This document shows, in pieces, positions 43,336 to 51,742 of a DNA stretch of 64,000 nucleotides. Each line of letters starts with the position of its first letter. The stretch's first letter is position 1. The stretch comes from Stenotrophomonas sp. SAU14A_NAIMI4_8 (GTDB lineage: Bacteria > Pseudomonadota > Gammaproteobacteria > Xanthomonadales > Xanthomonadaceae). The stretch lies in assembly GCF_003086695.1 (NCBI RefSeq), contig NZ_CP025999.1, forward strand, positions 304,320 through 368,319, written 5' to 3'. Under the pieces are notes generated by a model. The model saw only the letters and a program-made list of their open reading frames with translations, did no database searches and was not told the DNA's origin. The position numbers and the translations under genes were made by a program.

Positions 43336-43740
43336 TCAGGCGGCCTGCAGCTGCTGCCCCACGTATTCGGCCAGCCCGCGGCAGGCCAGCAGCAGGCCTT
43401 CGCGCGTGGCGTCGCCGATATCGTCCTTGGTGGCCCCATCGACGCGCACGCGTTCGGCGGCGTGCAGCAGTTCCAGCACCGTGGTCAGGCCGGCGTTGGC
43501 GCGGTCGGCGCGGGCCAACGCCTGGCCCTGTGCCGGCGAGCAGACCGGCCGCCGCCAGGGTTGGCCATCGGCCGCTTCACCGGCGCGCAGGCGCTGCAGG
43601 CAGGCGGGCAGGGTGAGCGGATCGGGCACTTCGTTGGCGGCGGCGAAGGCGGCTTCCAGCGGGCGTGCCAGTTCCGGCGGCAGCTGCGCGGCAGCGTCGC
43701 CCAGGGTGGCAGTCAGGAACGGGTGCGGCGGTCGGGTCAT
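43336..43740 (-). CDS. Hypothetical protein
   Basis: A 134-residue soluble, mostly helical protein, Ala- and Leu-rich, without a signal peptide. The C-terminal half (ANAGLTTVLELLHAAERVRVDG; DATREGLLLACRGLAEYVGQQL) resembles small proteins of unknown function common in Pseudomonas and Xanthomonas, but I cannot name a family. GAGG sits 8 bases before ATG 43738-43740. It is convergent with the acyl-CoA ligase gene, with six bases between the stops. Confidence 0.65.
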   Translation of the reverse strand: MTRPPHPFLTATLGDAAAQLPPELARPLEAAFAAANEVPDPLTLPACLQRLRAGEAADGQPWRRPVCSPAQGQALARADRANAGLTTVLELLHAAERVRVDGATKDDIGDATREGLLLACRGLAEYVGQQLQAA

Positions 43741-43872
43741 GCGGGCATCCTCGAAGCGGGGCAGAGCGCCACCGGCTGCGGGTGGCGGGCGATGCGTGGC
43801 TTCCAAGACCGAGTCGATGAACCGGCGGGCACAGGGCCCCCACGCAACGCCCGCCGTAGAGCCGCGGACGGA

Positions 43873-43916
43873 TTGCCAGCCGGCGTCGTGCAGGAGGCGA
43901 CGACGCCGACTGGCAA
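43873..43916. repeat. Long hairpin upstream of hypothetical gene
   Basis: TTGCCAGCCGGCGTCGT (43873-43889) pairs with ACGACGCCGACTGGCAA (43900-43916) except for one C/A mismatch, around a 10-base loop. It could be a REP-type element, an RNA hairpin in the 5' leader of the leftward gene, or part of a small RNA. Confidence 0.6.
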
Positions 43917-44029
43917 GCGTAAACATCATCGAACAACGGGCTTGGAAGTCCCGGCCACCGGATGAGGTGGCGATTCATGATTGGCACGTGGGAAGAGGCT
44001 GCGCCAATTGATTCTCACGATCCATTCGC

Positions 44030-44047
44030 ACTTTCTGATCAGAAAGT
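44030..44047. promoter_or_regulatory. 18-base perfect palindrome
   Basis: ACTTTCTGATCAGAAAGT reads identically on both strands. It sits in an AT-rich patch 294 bases upstream of the DUF3011 gene and 290 bases upstream of the leftward hypothetical gene. Likely an operator of an unidentified dimeric regulator. Confidence 0.5.
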
Positions 44048-44340
44048 TGAATTGCCGTTTTTGGCTCAAAGCAATGATTCCAAGGCAAAAACGACAGAAT
44101 GCGCGCGGCTCAGGAATGCGTTGAATGGCGTGCAGTTTCAAGCGCCTGATGCGCATCGCACACGGCGGCGTGTAAAGAATACTTAACCCTGCAGGCGTGC
44201 CTTCATCCCATCACGGCCGTGCGGTGGTGTCCACTCGGCTACCGGCGGCCGACACCTCATCCCAGCCCTCACATCCGCTCCGACACCTGCACCGCATACT
44301 CCGCCCATCTGCCCGTTCCGGGCCCGCTCGGGAGCCGACC

Positions 44341-45105
44341 ATGCGCCTGAAGACGTTGTCTGTTGTTGCCGCTGTGCTGGGTGTTGCGCTCACGACGCCG
44401 GCGCTGGCCGCCGTGCCCTTCCTCAATGCCCGCTGCCCCGGTGGCATCGACGTGCACGCCGACGCGGGCGGGCCGGTCTACGTGCAGGGGCGGCAGACCA
44501 CCCTGAAGCACGTGAATGACCGCTACGCCGAAGCGCGCGATGCACAGAGCGGGCTGACGGTGTCCATCAGCACCGGCGACGATGGCACGCCGCAGGTCAG
44601 CTACACCGGCCGCAATGGGGCCAACGGCATCTGCCAGGTCAGCGACAGCGCGGCAGCGCCGCCGCCGTCGCCCGCGCACCGGCACGACAACGACGGCGAT
44701 GCCGCGTTGCCCAACGAGGTCACCTGCGAATCCACCGACCAGCGCCAGGTGTCGTGCGACATGAACACCCGTGGCGCCGTGGAAGTGAGCCGTCAGCTCA
44801 GCCGCACCCGCTGCGAGCAGGGCGTGAACTGGGGCCTGTCGCGGCATTCGGTATGGGTGAACGGCGGCTGCCGGGCGGTGTTCCGCAACACATCCAGCGT
44901 ACCCCGCGTGGCACCCGCCGGTGATACCGCGCTGGGATCGTGCAATGCGCGCAAGGGCGACCAGGGAACGCTGGTCACCCAGGTACCGGTGGGCAGCGAT
45001 TACCAGGAACTGATCATCGATTATGCCGATGGCCGCTTCCTGTGCATGCTGCGCAACAACGGCCAGGTGCAGAGCCTCACCCCGGTGCGCCGCCGCGGGG
45101 GTTGA
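44341..45105 (+). CDS. DUF3011 domain exported protein
   Basis: A 254-residue exported protein. The signal peptide ends near ALTTPALAAV (about 23). An N-terminal unit (25-105) is of unknown fold. After a Pro/His linker, the DUF3011 domain (about 120-180: VTCESTDQRQVSCDMNT, RTRCEQGVNWGLSRHSVWVNGGCRAVF in short) has four conserved Cys and the W-V-GC-F ending. A short C-terminal unit follows. Function unknown. GGGAG precedes ATG 44341. Confidence 0.82.
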   Translation: MRLKTLSVVAAVLGVALTTPALAAVPFLNARCPGGIDVHADAGGPVYVQGRQTTLKHVNDRYAEARDAQSGLTVSISTGDDGTPQVSYTGRNGANGICQVSDSAAAPPPSPAHRHDNDGDAALPNEVTCESTDQRQVSCDMNTRGAVEVSRQLSRTRCEQGVNWGLSRHSVWVNGGCRAVFRNTSSVPRVAPAGDTALGSCNARKGDQGTLVTQVPVGSDYQELIIDYADGRFLCMLRNNGQVQSLTPVRRRGG

Positions 45106-45163
45106 GCTGTTCGTGCCCGCCGCCCTATGGTAGCTGTCCTCACCTGCTTGGATAGTCAGAACC

Positions 45164-46108
45164 ATGTCCCATCTTCTGGCCAAGGCCGCGGAAAAAGCGG
45201 ATCTCGACCGGATGGAGGCCTTGCTTGATGCAGGCGCCGATATCGAGTGGCAGCACAAGGGCACGGGGCGTACCCCCCTGCTGTCGGCCGTCATTGCCGG
45301 GAAGCGGGACGCAGTAGCAAGGCTGCTGGATCGTGGCGCCAACATCCAGCATGCCTGCACCGCACTCGGCTACACGGCGCTGAGTTGGGCCGCCGAGCGA
45401 GGCGATGGTGATATCGGACGGCTATTGATCGAGCGCGGAGCTCCGGTGGACATCGCTTCGCCGGAGTCGCAGTACACACCGTTGATGCTGGCATCGTCCG
45501 GTGGGCATCTACCGATGGTTGAACTCTTGCTGGAAAGCGGCGCCAACGTGGCACCGCTGGATTTTGAAGGGCGCAATGCACTCATGCTGGCTGTGGCTCG
45601 CAAGCACGGGAACGTGGCAGAACGTCTGCAGGCGGCAGGTGCGCAGATGCCGCCCGTTCTGGCGGAGGCGCTGCCCCTCGAGTGGCCTGAGCCAGACGCT
45701 GGAGGGGAGCCTGCGGCGGTAGTGCGCGGCTACTTGTTGGACTATCACGCCTGGGAAACGCGCGGCTACAACGATTCCCGCTCCGGCGGTGACCTCATGC
45801 TCAGCGAGGGTTTCCAGCAGGATAAACTGGCCATACTGACGGCCTGGTGTACCGACCGCAGGCGTGTGTACTCGACCGGCGTTTCGGTGGGGAACCCCCG
45901 GCGATACGTGCCTGAAGATCAACTGGTAGCCATTGCGAGGCCCACGGCGTCGAAGGCGGAAGTGCTGGTCCGCGATGATCCGCAGAAGTCGCGCTCCCTG
46001 CGTTACGAGCACTTGTTCGTGCTCAAGCGTGTGGGTGGGCAGTGGCGGATCGACGTGCTGAAGAAGCGTGTGTTTTACACCGAGCGTTGGGCGGCGGCCA
46101 TTCTCTAG
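45164..46108 (+). CDS. Ankyrin repeat protein with NTF2-like C-terminal domain
   Basis: A 314-residue cytoplasmic protein. Ankyrin repeats fill about residues 1-155 (for example GRTPLLSAVIAGKRDAVARLLDRGANI, shown in part; YTPLMLASSGGHLPMVELLLESGAN). The C-terminal segment (about 190-310; VVRGYLLDYHAWETRGYND to WRIDVLKKR) resembles NTF2-fold immunity-type domains, an assignment by pattern only. Codon use is slightly less GC-biased than the neighbours. A role in protein binding or toxin immunity is speculative. Confidence 0.75.
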   Translation: MSHLLAKAAEKADLDRMEALLDAGADIEWQHKGTGRTPLLSAVIAGKRDAVARLLDRGANIQHACTALGYTALSWAAERGDGDIGRLLIERGAPVDIASPESQYTPLMLASSGGHLPMVELLLESGANVAPLDFEGRNALMLAVARKHGNVAERLQAAGAQMPPVLAEALPLEWPEPDAGGEPAAVVRGYLLDYHAWETRGYNDSRSGGDLMLSEGFQQDKLAILTAWCTDRRRVYSTGVSVGNPRRYVPEDQLVAIARPTASKAEVLVRDDPQKSRSLRYEHLFVLKRVGGQWRIDVLKKRVFYTERWAAAIL

Positions 46109-46212
46109 CGTTCAGGCAGATTGAACGCGACTGTGGTCCTGCTGCACCGCCGCGAGTGGTGTCACACGCCTCTGGCTAGACTGTGCTTCTTTTTCGTTCG
46201 CAGGAGGCACCC

Positions 46213-47133
46213 ATGGCCCATCCCATTTCCGTCACCCTGATTGGCGTGCCGACCGACGTGGGCGCGGGCCATCGCGGGGCGCGGCTGGGGCCGGAAGCCC
46301 TGCGCGTGGCCGGCCTGCCCGAGGCGCTGGCTGCGCGTGGCGTGGACGTGCGCGACCTGGGCAACCTGGACGGCCCGCGCAACCCGTGGACGGCGCCGGT
46401 GGCCGGTTACCGCCACCTGGATGAAGTGGTGGCCTGGAACCGCGCGCTGATGGAGGCCAGCTACGCCGAACTGCAGGCCGGGCGCATGCCGATCATGCTG
46501 GGCGGCGACCATTGCCTGGGCATCGGTTCGATCACCGCCGTGGCGCGCTGGTGCCGTGAGCAGGGCAAGACCCTGCGCGTGCTGTGGCTGGATGCGCATT
46601 CGGATTTCAACACCAGCGATGTCACCCCGTCGGGCAACATCCACGGCATGCCGGTGGCCTGCCTGTGCGGCCTGGGCCCGGACGAACTGACCCGGCTGGG
46701 CGGCAGCGCCCCGGCCATCGCCCCCACCCAGGTGCACCAGATCGGCATCCGTTCGGTGGACCCGGACGAGAAGCGCCTGATCAAGACCCACCGGGTTGAT
46801 GTGTACGACATGCGCTACATCGATGAGAACGGCATGAAGCGCACGGTGGAAGCCGCGCTGGCCGGTGTGGATGAGAACACCCACCTGCATGTCAGCTTCG
46901 ACGTGGACTTCCTTGACCCCAGCATCGCCCCCGGCGTGGGCACCACCGTGCCGGGCGGGGTGAACTACCGCGAGGCGCAGCTGGTGATGGAAATGATTGC
47001 CGACAGCGGCCGCATGGGCTCGCTGGACATCGTGGAACTGAACCCGCTGCTGGACAACCACAACACCACTGCCGAGCTGGCCGTGGACCTGGTGGAGAGC
47101 CTGTTCGGCAAATCCACCCTGATGCGCGACTGA
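46213..47133 (+). CDS. rocF: Arginase
   Basis: Hydrolyses arginine to ornithine and urea. The 306-residue ureohydrolase has the binuclear Mn ligands in GGDHCLGIGS, DAHSDFNTSD and SFDVDFLDPS, and NIHGMPVA, which marks true arginases. The barrel end VELNPLLDNHNTT and the C-terminal LFGK are typical of the bacillus-type rocF. AGGAGG is just upstream of ATG 46213. It appears monocistronic. Confidence 0.94.
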   Translation: MAHPISVTLIGVPTDVGAGHRGARLGPEALRVAGLPEALAARGVDVRDLGNLDGPRNPWTAPVAGYRHLDEVVAWNRALMEASYAELQAGRMPIMLGGDHCLGIGSITAVARWCREQGKTLRVLWLDAHSDFNTSDVTPSGNIHGMPVACLCGLGPDELTRLGGSAPAIAPTQVHQIGIRSVDPDEKRLIKTHRVDVYDMRYIDENGMKRTVEAALAGVDENTHLHVSFDVDFLDPSIAPGVGTTVPGGVNYREAQLVMEMIADSGRMGSLDIVELNPLLDNHNTTAELAVDLVESLFGKSTLMRD

Positions 47134-47300
47134 GCCTGCCTGCCGCAGTCTGAATGGCCCACTGCGCCGTTCACACTCGCTCCACGCCGTTGCCGCCAGA
47201 TTGCACGTCAAGCGACGGCGCTGCCTTCGGGGACCGCCGCCAACCGACAGAATCCGACCCGCGATGTGCGCGGTGTAGCGGCCAACCCAAGGAGAAGCTC

Positions 47301-47438
47301 ATGAAGCGTGTAGTTGCCCTGATGCTGTTGTCGATGTTCTCGGTGGCCATGCTGTCCGGCTGCAATACCGTTGCCGGTGCCGGCAAGGATGTGCAGAAGG
47401 CTGGCGAAAAGGTCGAGGATGCCGCCAAGGGCAACTGA
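47301..47438 (+). CDS. ecnB: Entericidin A/B family lipoprotein
   Basis: A 45-residue lipoprotein: the signal MKRVVALMLLSMFSVAMLSG ends at Cys21, followed by NTVAGAGKDVQKAGEKVEDA, the entericidin core. Entericidin-type peptides are small stress-linked lipoproteins. AAGGAG precedes ATG 47301, and a strong terminator follows 24 bases after the stop, so it is a monocistronic unit. Confidence 0.92.
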   Translation: MKRVVALMLLSMFSVAMLSGCNTVAGAGKDVQKAGEKVEDAAKGN

Positions 47439-47462
47439 GCCTGCGGTGGTGCGACACACGGG

Positions 47463-47488
47463 AAGGCCGGGCATGTCCCGGCCTTTTT
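47463..47488 (+). terminator. Rho-independent terminator of the entericidin gene
   Basis: AAGGCCGGG (47463-47471) pairs with CCCGGCCTT (47477-47485) around CATGT, followed by further T residues to 47488. Confidence 0.92.
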
Positions 47489-47640
47489 CGTGCGCGCGTG
47501 CAGGCGCGGTGCAACGCGCCGGGTAGTGAACCATTCAAGCAGGTGAGCATGCTTTTCATGGTGGGTTGACCGCTGTTCAACAGGCAGTGGGCGAAGCTGG
47601 AGTCACGGTAAGAACGCCGTTGCAACCAAGGATTCCAGCA

Positions 47641-47862
47641 ATGAACAAAGACATCATTTCCGGCAAGTGGTCGCAGCTGAAGGGCAAGGCTCAGGCCAAG
47701 TGGGGCGATCTGACCAACGATGATTTCGATGTGGCAGAAGGCAACGCCGAGTATCTGGCCGGCCGTCTGCAGGAACGCTATGGCTGGGCAAAGGACCGTG
47801 CCGAGAAGGAAGTCAGCGAGTTCTCGGACAGCGTGCGCAAGGATTACCCGGACTTCAGGTAA
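47641..47862 (+). CDS. CsbD family stress protein
   Basis: A 73-residue CsbD-like protein ([20 protein letters not shown], then [21 protein letters not shown] and the C-terminal KEVSEF). The family is induced in general stress responses; molecular role unknown. AAGGA lies 8 bases upstream of ATG 47641. It is convergent with the following hypothetical gene, and a long palindrome sits between them. Confidence 0.92.
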   Translation: MNKDIISGKWSQLKGKAQAKWGDLTNDDFDVAEGNAEYLAGRLQERYGWAKDRAEKEVSEFSDSVRKDYPDFR

Positions 47863-47891
47863 GTCCCGCGCTGAGACACCTGAGCGTCCCC

Positions 47892-47936
47892 CACAGCCCG
47901 ACGCCCGCGCCGAAATGGTGCGGGCGTCGTGCTGTG
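47892..47936. terminator. Palindrome between convergent genes, possible bidirectional terminator
   Basis: CACAGC-CGACGCCCGC on the left pairs with GCGGGCGTCG-GCTGTG on the right (with one or two unpaired bases) around a 10-base loop. It lies exactly between the csbD stop and the stop of the leftward hypothetical gene. There is no T-run, so intrinsic termination is uncertain. Confidence 0.5.
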
Positions 47937-47941
47937 TGCGC

Positions 47942-48766
47942 TCAGCGCGCCGGCGGATCTGGCACGTAGCGGTTGGGGAAGGCCTGCGGTTCCTGCGCCA
48001 GGCGTGACGGTGCATCCAGGCGGATGCCACGTGCGCGCAGGTTGCGGGCGCTGTCGTAGCGCAGCTGCACTACCTGGGTGGGTGTGCGGCTGGCGCGCTC
48101 GAACTGGGTATCGCGCACCTGCGAGTACTCGCGCTCGCCATGGCCGGTGCCCAGCGCCGGGGCCTGGCTGCGCGCCTTGCTGGCGCTGTTGCTTTCCATG
48201 CGGCTGGCACTGGCGTCGGCCGCGGCCGATTCGGCGGCGGGGGCCGGCGCGGCCGGTGCCGGCGGCGGCAGATGGCGCAGCGGCGGGCGCGGGGTGGGGC
48301 GCCAGCGGTAGGCCTCGTTGAACACCGCCATGCCAACCACGCCGATGTTGTCCGGCCGCCCGGTGCGGCTGGCGTAGCTGCCGCCGGGGCTGCTGAAGAC
48401 GAACTGGGCCACCTCGTCCTGGCTCTTGCGCCAGCCGGTGATGTCCGCGCTCTGGCCCGGATCGAGCACGTAGCCGGTCTGCGACGGATCGGCATCTTCG
48501 CCGGAAATGGCATTGATGCCGTCCACCGACAGCACCACCAGCACCCGCCTGGGGCTGTCGTTGTACAGGCGCACGGCGTAGCGGTGGCCGCGTTCCCCCG
48601 CCACCCACTGCTGGCCGTCGGCGGCATAGCTGCGCAGTTCGGTATCGCGGTCGCGGTCCACCAGCACCATCCGCACCGGCTGTTGCGGGTAGGGGGCCGA
48701 CGGCGGCGGGGCAGGCCGGAAGCCGGCCAGGGGCAGGATCAGCAGCAGGGGCAGCAGGCGCTTCAT
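47942..48766 (-). CDS. Exported hypothetical protein
   Basis: A 274-residue exported protein: signal peptide MKRLLPLLLILPLAGFRPAP, then a globular domain (about 25-150: MVLVDRDRDTELRSYAADGQ, VVLSVDGINAISGEDADPSQTGYV in part, ITGWRKS) that resembles conserved proteins of unknown function, an Ala/Pro linker and a C-terminal tail with YDSARNLRARGI. GGAG precedes ATG 48764-48766. It is divergent from trpS with 108 bases between them. I cannot assign a function. Confidence 0.72.
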   Translation of the reverse strand: MKRLLPLLLILPLAGFRPAPPPSAPYPQQPVRMVLVDRDRDTELRSYAADGQQWVAGERGHRYAVRLYNDSPRRVLVVLSVDGINAISGEDADPSQTGYVLDPGQSADITGWRKSQDEVAQFVFSSPGGSYASRTGRPDNIGVVGMAVFNEAYRWRPTPRPPLRHLPPPAPAAPAPAAESAAADASASRMESNSASKARSQAPALGTGHGEREYSQVRDTQFERASRTPTQVVQLRYDSARNLRARGIRLDAPSRLAQEPQAFPNRYVPDPPAR

Positions 48767-48874
48767 GGCAGGTCTCCGGTGGGCTCGAGTGAACAAACGC
48801 ACGGCCGGCCCCGACGGGGTTGGCCCGGCACGCGGTAAACTGGCCCCGTTCATCGAAGGTTTCCGCACGCAGTC

Positions 48875-50167
48875 ATGACGACCCGAGTCCTTACCGGCAT
48901 CACCCCCTCCGGCACGCCCCACCTGGGCAATTACGTTGGCGCCATCCGCCCGGCGATCGCCGCCAGCCGCGCGCCGGATATCGAAAGCTTCTTCTTCCTG
49001 GCCGACCTGCACAGCCTGATCAAGGCCCAGGACCCGCAGCGCACCCAGCGCGCGACCCTGGAAATCGCCGCCAGCTGGCTGGCCTGTGGCCTGGACCCGG
49101 AACACGTGTGGTTCTACCGGCAGAGCGATATCCGCGAAACCACCGAGCTGATGTGGTTCCTGACCGCCATCGCCAGCAAGGGCATCCTCAACCGTGCCCA
49201 TGCCTACAAGGCGGCGGTGGACAAGAACCGCGAGGAAGGGGTGGATGAAGATGCCGGCGTGAGCGCCGGTCTGTTCATGTACCCGGTGCTGATGGCCGCC
49301 GACATCCTGATCTTCAAGGCCAACCAGGTGCCGGTGGGCCGTGACCAGATCCAGCACATCGAAATGGCGCGCGACTTCGCCCAGCGCTTCAACCACGTGT
49401 ATGGCAAGGAGTACTTCCCGCTGCCCGAGGTGGTGATCGACGAGCAGGTGGCCACCCTGGCCGGCCTGGACGGCCGCAAGATGAGCAAGAGCTACCACAA
49501 CACCATTCCGCTGTTCGCCCCGCGCGAAGAGCTGAAGAAGCTGGTGTTCTCGATCCTGACCGATTCGCGCGCACCGGGCGAACCGAAGGACACCGAAGGT
49601 TCGGCGCTGTTCCAGATGTACCAGGCCTTCGCCACCGCCGAGCAGACCGCCGCGTTTGCCCAGGCCTTCGCCGAAGGCATCAGCTGGGGCGATGCCAAGC
49701 AGCAGCTGTTCGAGCGCATCGACAGCGAACTGTCGCCGCTGCGCGAGCGCTACAACGCACTGATGGCCGAGCCGGAAAAGATCGAAGCGCTGCTGAAGCG
49801 CCGTGGCCAGCAGCTGCGCGAACAGCTGGCCATGCCGCTGCTGGACGAACTGCGCCACGCCGTGGGCCTGCGCGATCTGTCCAGCGCCGGCGATATCGCC
49901 AGCGAAGACGCCGGCGTGGCCCGCGTGGCCCCGCCGCTGTTCAAGCAGTATCGCGAGAAGGACGGCCGCTTCTACTTCAAGCTGACCGCCGGCGACGGCA
50001 CGCTGCTGATCCAGAGCGAAGGCTTCGATTCGCCGCGTGATGCCGGCCAGCTGATCGCCGTGCTCAAGCAGGCCGAGCAGGGCGACGCACTGCAGAGCGA
50101 GCTGTTCAAGCTGGAAGCCGACGTAGAGGCCGTGCTGGCCGCACTGGCGGCGCTGCGCGCCGAGTAA
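48875..50167 (+). CDS. trpS: Tryptophan-tRNA ligase with C-terminal DUF1508-like extension
   Basis: Charges tRNA-Trp. The class I catalytic core has the HIGH-type motif PSGTPHLGN (residues 10-18) and KMSKS (in GRKMSKSYHN). The core ends near residue 335, the usual TrpS length; here the protein runs to 430. The added C-terminal part (about 358-400; REKDGRFYFKLTAGDGTLLI, then SEGFDSPRDA) matches the pattern of DUF1508/YegP-type small domains. Start ATG 48875. Confidence 0.94.
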   Translation: MTTRVLTGITPSGTPHLGNYVGAIRPAIAASRAPDIESFFFLADLHSLIKAQDPQRTQRATLEIAASWLACGLDPEHVWFYRQSDIRETTELMWFLTAIASKGILNRAHAYKAAVDKNREEGVDEDAGVSAGLFMYPVLMAADILIFKANQVPVGRDQIQHIEMARDFAQRFNHVYGKEYFPLPEVVIDEQVATLAGLDGRKMSKSYHNTIPLFAPREELKKLVFSILTDSRAPGEPKDTEGSALFQMYQAFATAEQTAAFAQAFAEGISWGDAKQQLFERIDSELSPLRERYNALMAEPEKIEALLKRRGQQLREQLAMPLLDELRHAVGLRDLSSAGDIASEDAGVARVAPPLFKQYREKDGRFYFKLTAGDGTLLIQSEGFDSPRDAGQLIAVLKQAEQGDALQSELFKLEADVEAVLAALAALRAE

Positions 50168-50198
50168 CGTGCCGGAACATCACGGCAATTGGTAGTGG

Positions 50199-50222
50199 GT
50201 AGGTGCCGACCTTGGTCGGCAC
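50199..50222. repeat. SMAG-type repeat, single element
   Basis: GTAGGTGCCGACCTTGGTCG followed by GCAC: GTAG head and palindrome GTGCCGACC/GGTCGGCAC, between trpS and the small membrane-protein gene. Confidence 0.82.
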
Positions 50223-50258
50223 GTGGAACTGCGCAACGTCCCTGACGCGGAGTCTGCA

Positions 50259-50555
50259 ATGGCCTGGTTGTCACTGCTGCTGTTCCTGCCCTGGTTCCTG
50301 CTGCTGGGCAGCCTGTACTGGCTCTTCCCGCGCCAGCCGCGCACCCTGCGGCGGCGCGTGTTCGACAGCGCCAGCCTGGTGCTGGCCTTCCTGTTGAGCA
50401 TCGTGGCCATGTTGTGGGGCCACCATATCGGCCTGGTGCAGGCCGGTGCAGGCCCGATCTGGCCGCAGGTGCTGGCCGTGCTGTACGCCTACGGCGCGTT
50501 CCTGGCAGTGCTGGTGCTGGCACTGCTGCTGCGGCCGAGGTACCTGCAAAGGTAG
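50259..50555 (+). CDS. Small membrane protein, unknown
   Basis: A 98-residue protein with two or three hydrophobic segments: WLSLLLFLPWFLLLGSLYWL, then SLVLAFLLSIVAMLWG and LAVLYAYGAFLAVLVLALLL. A basic loop RQPRTLRRRV sits between the first two. No family is recognised. ATG 50259 is preceded by CGGAG and so is preferred to GTG 50223. Its TAG stop is part of the GTAG head of the next SMAG repeat. Confidence 0.65.
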   Translation: MAWLSLLLFLPWFLLLGSLYWLFPRQPRTLRRRVFDSASLVLAFLLSIVAMLWGHHIGLVQAGAGPIWPQVLAVLYAYGAFLAVLVLALLLRPRYLQR

Positions 50556-50640
50556 AGTCGATCGTTGGTCGACTGCTCTCCTGCAGGGCATTGCCAAAAA
50601 ATCCGCGCTTTGCGCGAAGTCGACTGACAGTCGACTCTAC
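50552..50640. repeat. Inverted pair of SMAG repeats
   Basis: GTAGAGTCGATCGTTGGTCG(ACT) at 50552-50574 and its inverted partner AGTCGACTGACAGTCGACTC(TAC) at 50618-50640 enclose a 43-base spacer; together they can form a long cruciform or RNA hairpin. Confidence 0.88.
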
Positions 50641-50740
50641 CCCCGGCCCACCGTGCCCCTCCGACCAAAGCCGCATCGAACCGCGCCCCTGCGGCGGCCT
50701 ACCATGGGCGTCTGTTCCGCCACCTGCCAGGTGCGTGCCG

Positions 50741-51673
50741 ATGACCGCCGACCCCAGCATCCACACCATCGATACCGGTTTCCAGCGGGCGCAGTTCGAT
50801 GCCGCCTACCTGATCGTGGAAAACGATCGCGCCGCCTTCGTCGACTGCGGTACCGGTCTGTCGGTACCGGCGATGCTGCAGGCGTTGGCCGATGCCGGCC
50901 TGGGCCCGGAAGCGGTGGACTGGCTGCTGCTGACCCACGTGCACCTGGACCACGCCGGCGGCGCCGGCCTGCTGATGCAGCAGTTGCCCAAGGCCCGTGC
51001 CGTGCTGCACCCGCGCGGCGCACCGCACATGATCGACCCCACCCTGCTGATTGCCGGCGCCACCGCGGTGTACGGCGCCGAGGAAATCGCGCGCAGTTAC
51101 GGCCGCATCGAGCCGATTGCCGAAGACCGCGTGGTGGTGGCCGACGATGGCCACCGCATCGATCTGGCCGGCCGCGAACTGCTGCTGCTGCACACCCCCG
51201 GCCATGCGCTGCACCACTACTGTGTGTGGGATGCGCGCAGCCGCAGCTGGTTCACCGGCGATACCTTCGGCATTTCCTACCGCGAGCTGGACAGCGCCAA
51301 GGGCGCCTTCATCTTCCCGACGTCTTCGCCGGTGCAGTTCGATCCCGAGGCCATGAAGGCGTCGATCCAGCGCATGCTGGCGTACGACCCGCAGGCGATG
51401 TACCTGACCCACTACGGGCGGGTGCAGCAGGTGCCGACGCTGGCGGCCGATCTGATCGAACAGATCGATGCCATGGCCACCATCGGCCGCCAGTGCGATG
51501 GACGGCCTGATCGCCACCGCTGCCTGCTGGCGGCATTGCAGGCGCTGTACCTGGAGCGCGCGCAGGCGCATGGCTGCGCGCTGGACCAGGCCGCGGTGGC
51601 CGAGGTGTTGGCCATGGATATCGAATTGAACGCGCAGGGCCTGGCCTGCTGGCTGGACCGCGTGCGTCGCTGA
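50741..51673 (+). CDS. MBL-fold metallo-hydrolase
   Basis: A 310-residue metallo-beta-lactamase-fold hydrolase. The metal motif is THVHLDHAGG (His66, His68, Asp70, His71), with further ligands in HTPGHALHH, FTGDTFG and LTHYGRV, giving a complete dinuclear site. The substrate is unknown; this length and the C-terminal helical part resemble thioester or lactone hydrolases of the family. No signal peptide. Start ATG 50741. Confidence 0.88.
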   Translation: MTADPSIHTIDTGFQRAQFDAAYLIVENDRAAFVDCGTGLSVPAMLQALADAGLGPEAVDWLLLTHVHLDHAGGAGLLMQQLPKARAVLHPRGAPHMIDPTLLIAGATAVYGAEEIARSYGRIEPIAEDRVVVADDGHRIDLAGRELLLLHTPGHALHHYCVWDARSRSWFTGDTFGISYRELDSAKGAFIFPTSSPVQFDPEAMKASIQRMLAYDPQAMYLTHYGRVQQVPTLAADLIEQIDAMATIGRQCDGRPDRHRCLLAALQALYLERAQAHGCALDQAAVAEVLAMDIELNAQGLACWLDRVRR

Positions 51674-51742
51674 ACGCAACGCACGCCGTCATCGCACTGT
51701 CACGCTACACTTCAGGGCATCCCTTCCTGCCGTGGTATTGCC

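Larger units (their letters stand above)
43741..44340. other. 600-base stretch without a convincing gene
   Basis: It contains a strong hairpin at 43873-43916 and an AT-rich patch (about 43976-44190) with an 18-base perfect palindrome at 44030-44047 and an 8-base inverted repeat (CGTTTTTG at 44056-44063, CAAAAACG at 44086-44093). It probably holds the divergent promoters of the flanking genes. Confidence 0.6.

Noticed and set aside
43962..44186. 74-residue frame in the gene-free region near 44 kb
   Set aside because: No ribosome binding site, no family pattern, and the frame crosses perfect palindromes expected of regulatory DNA.
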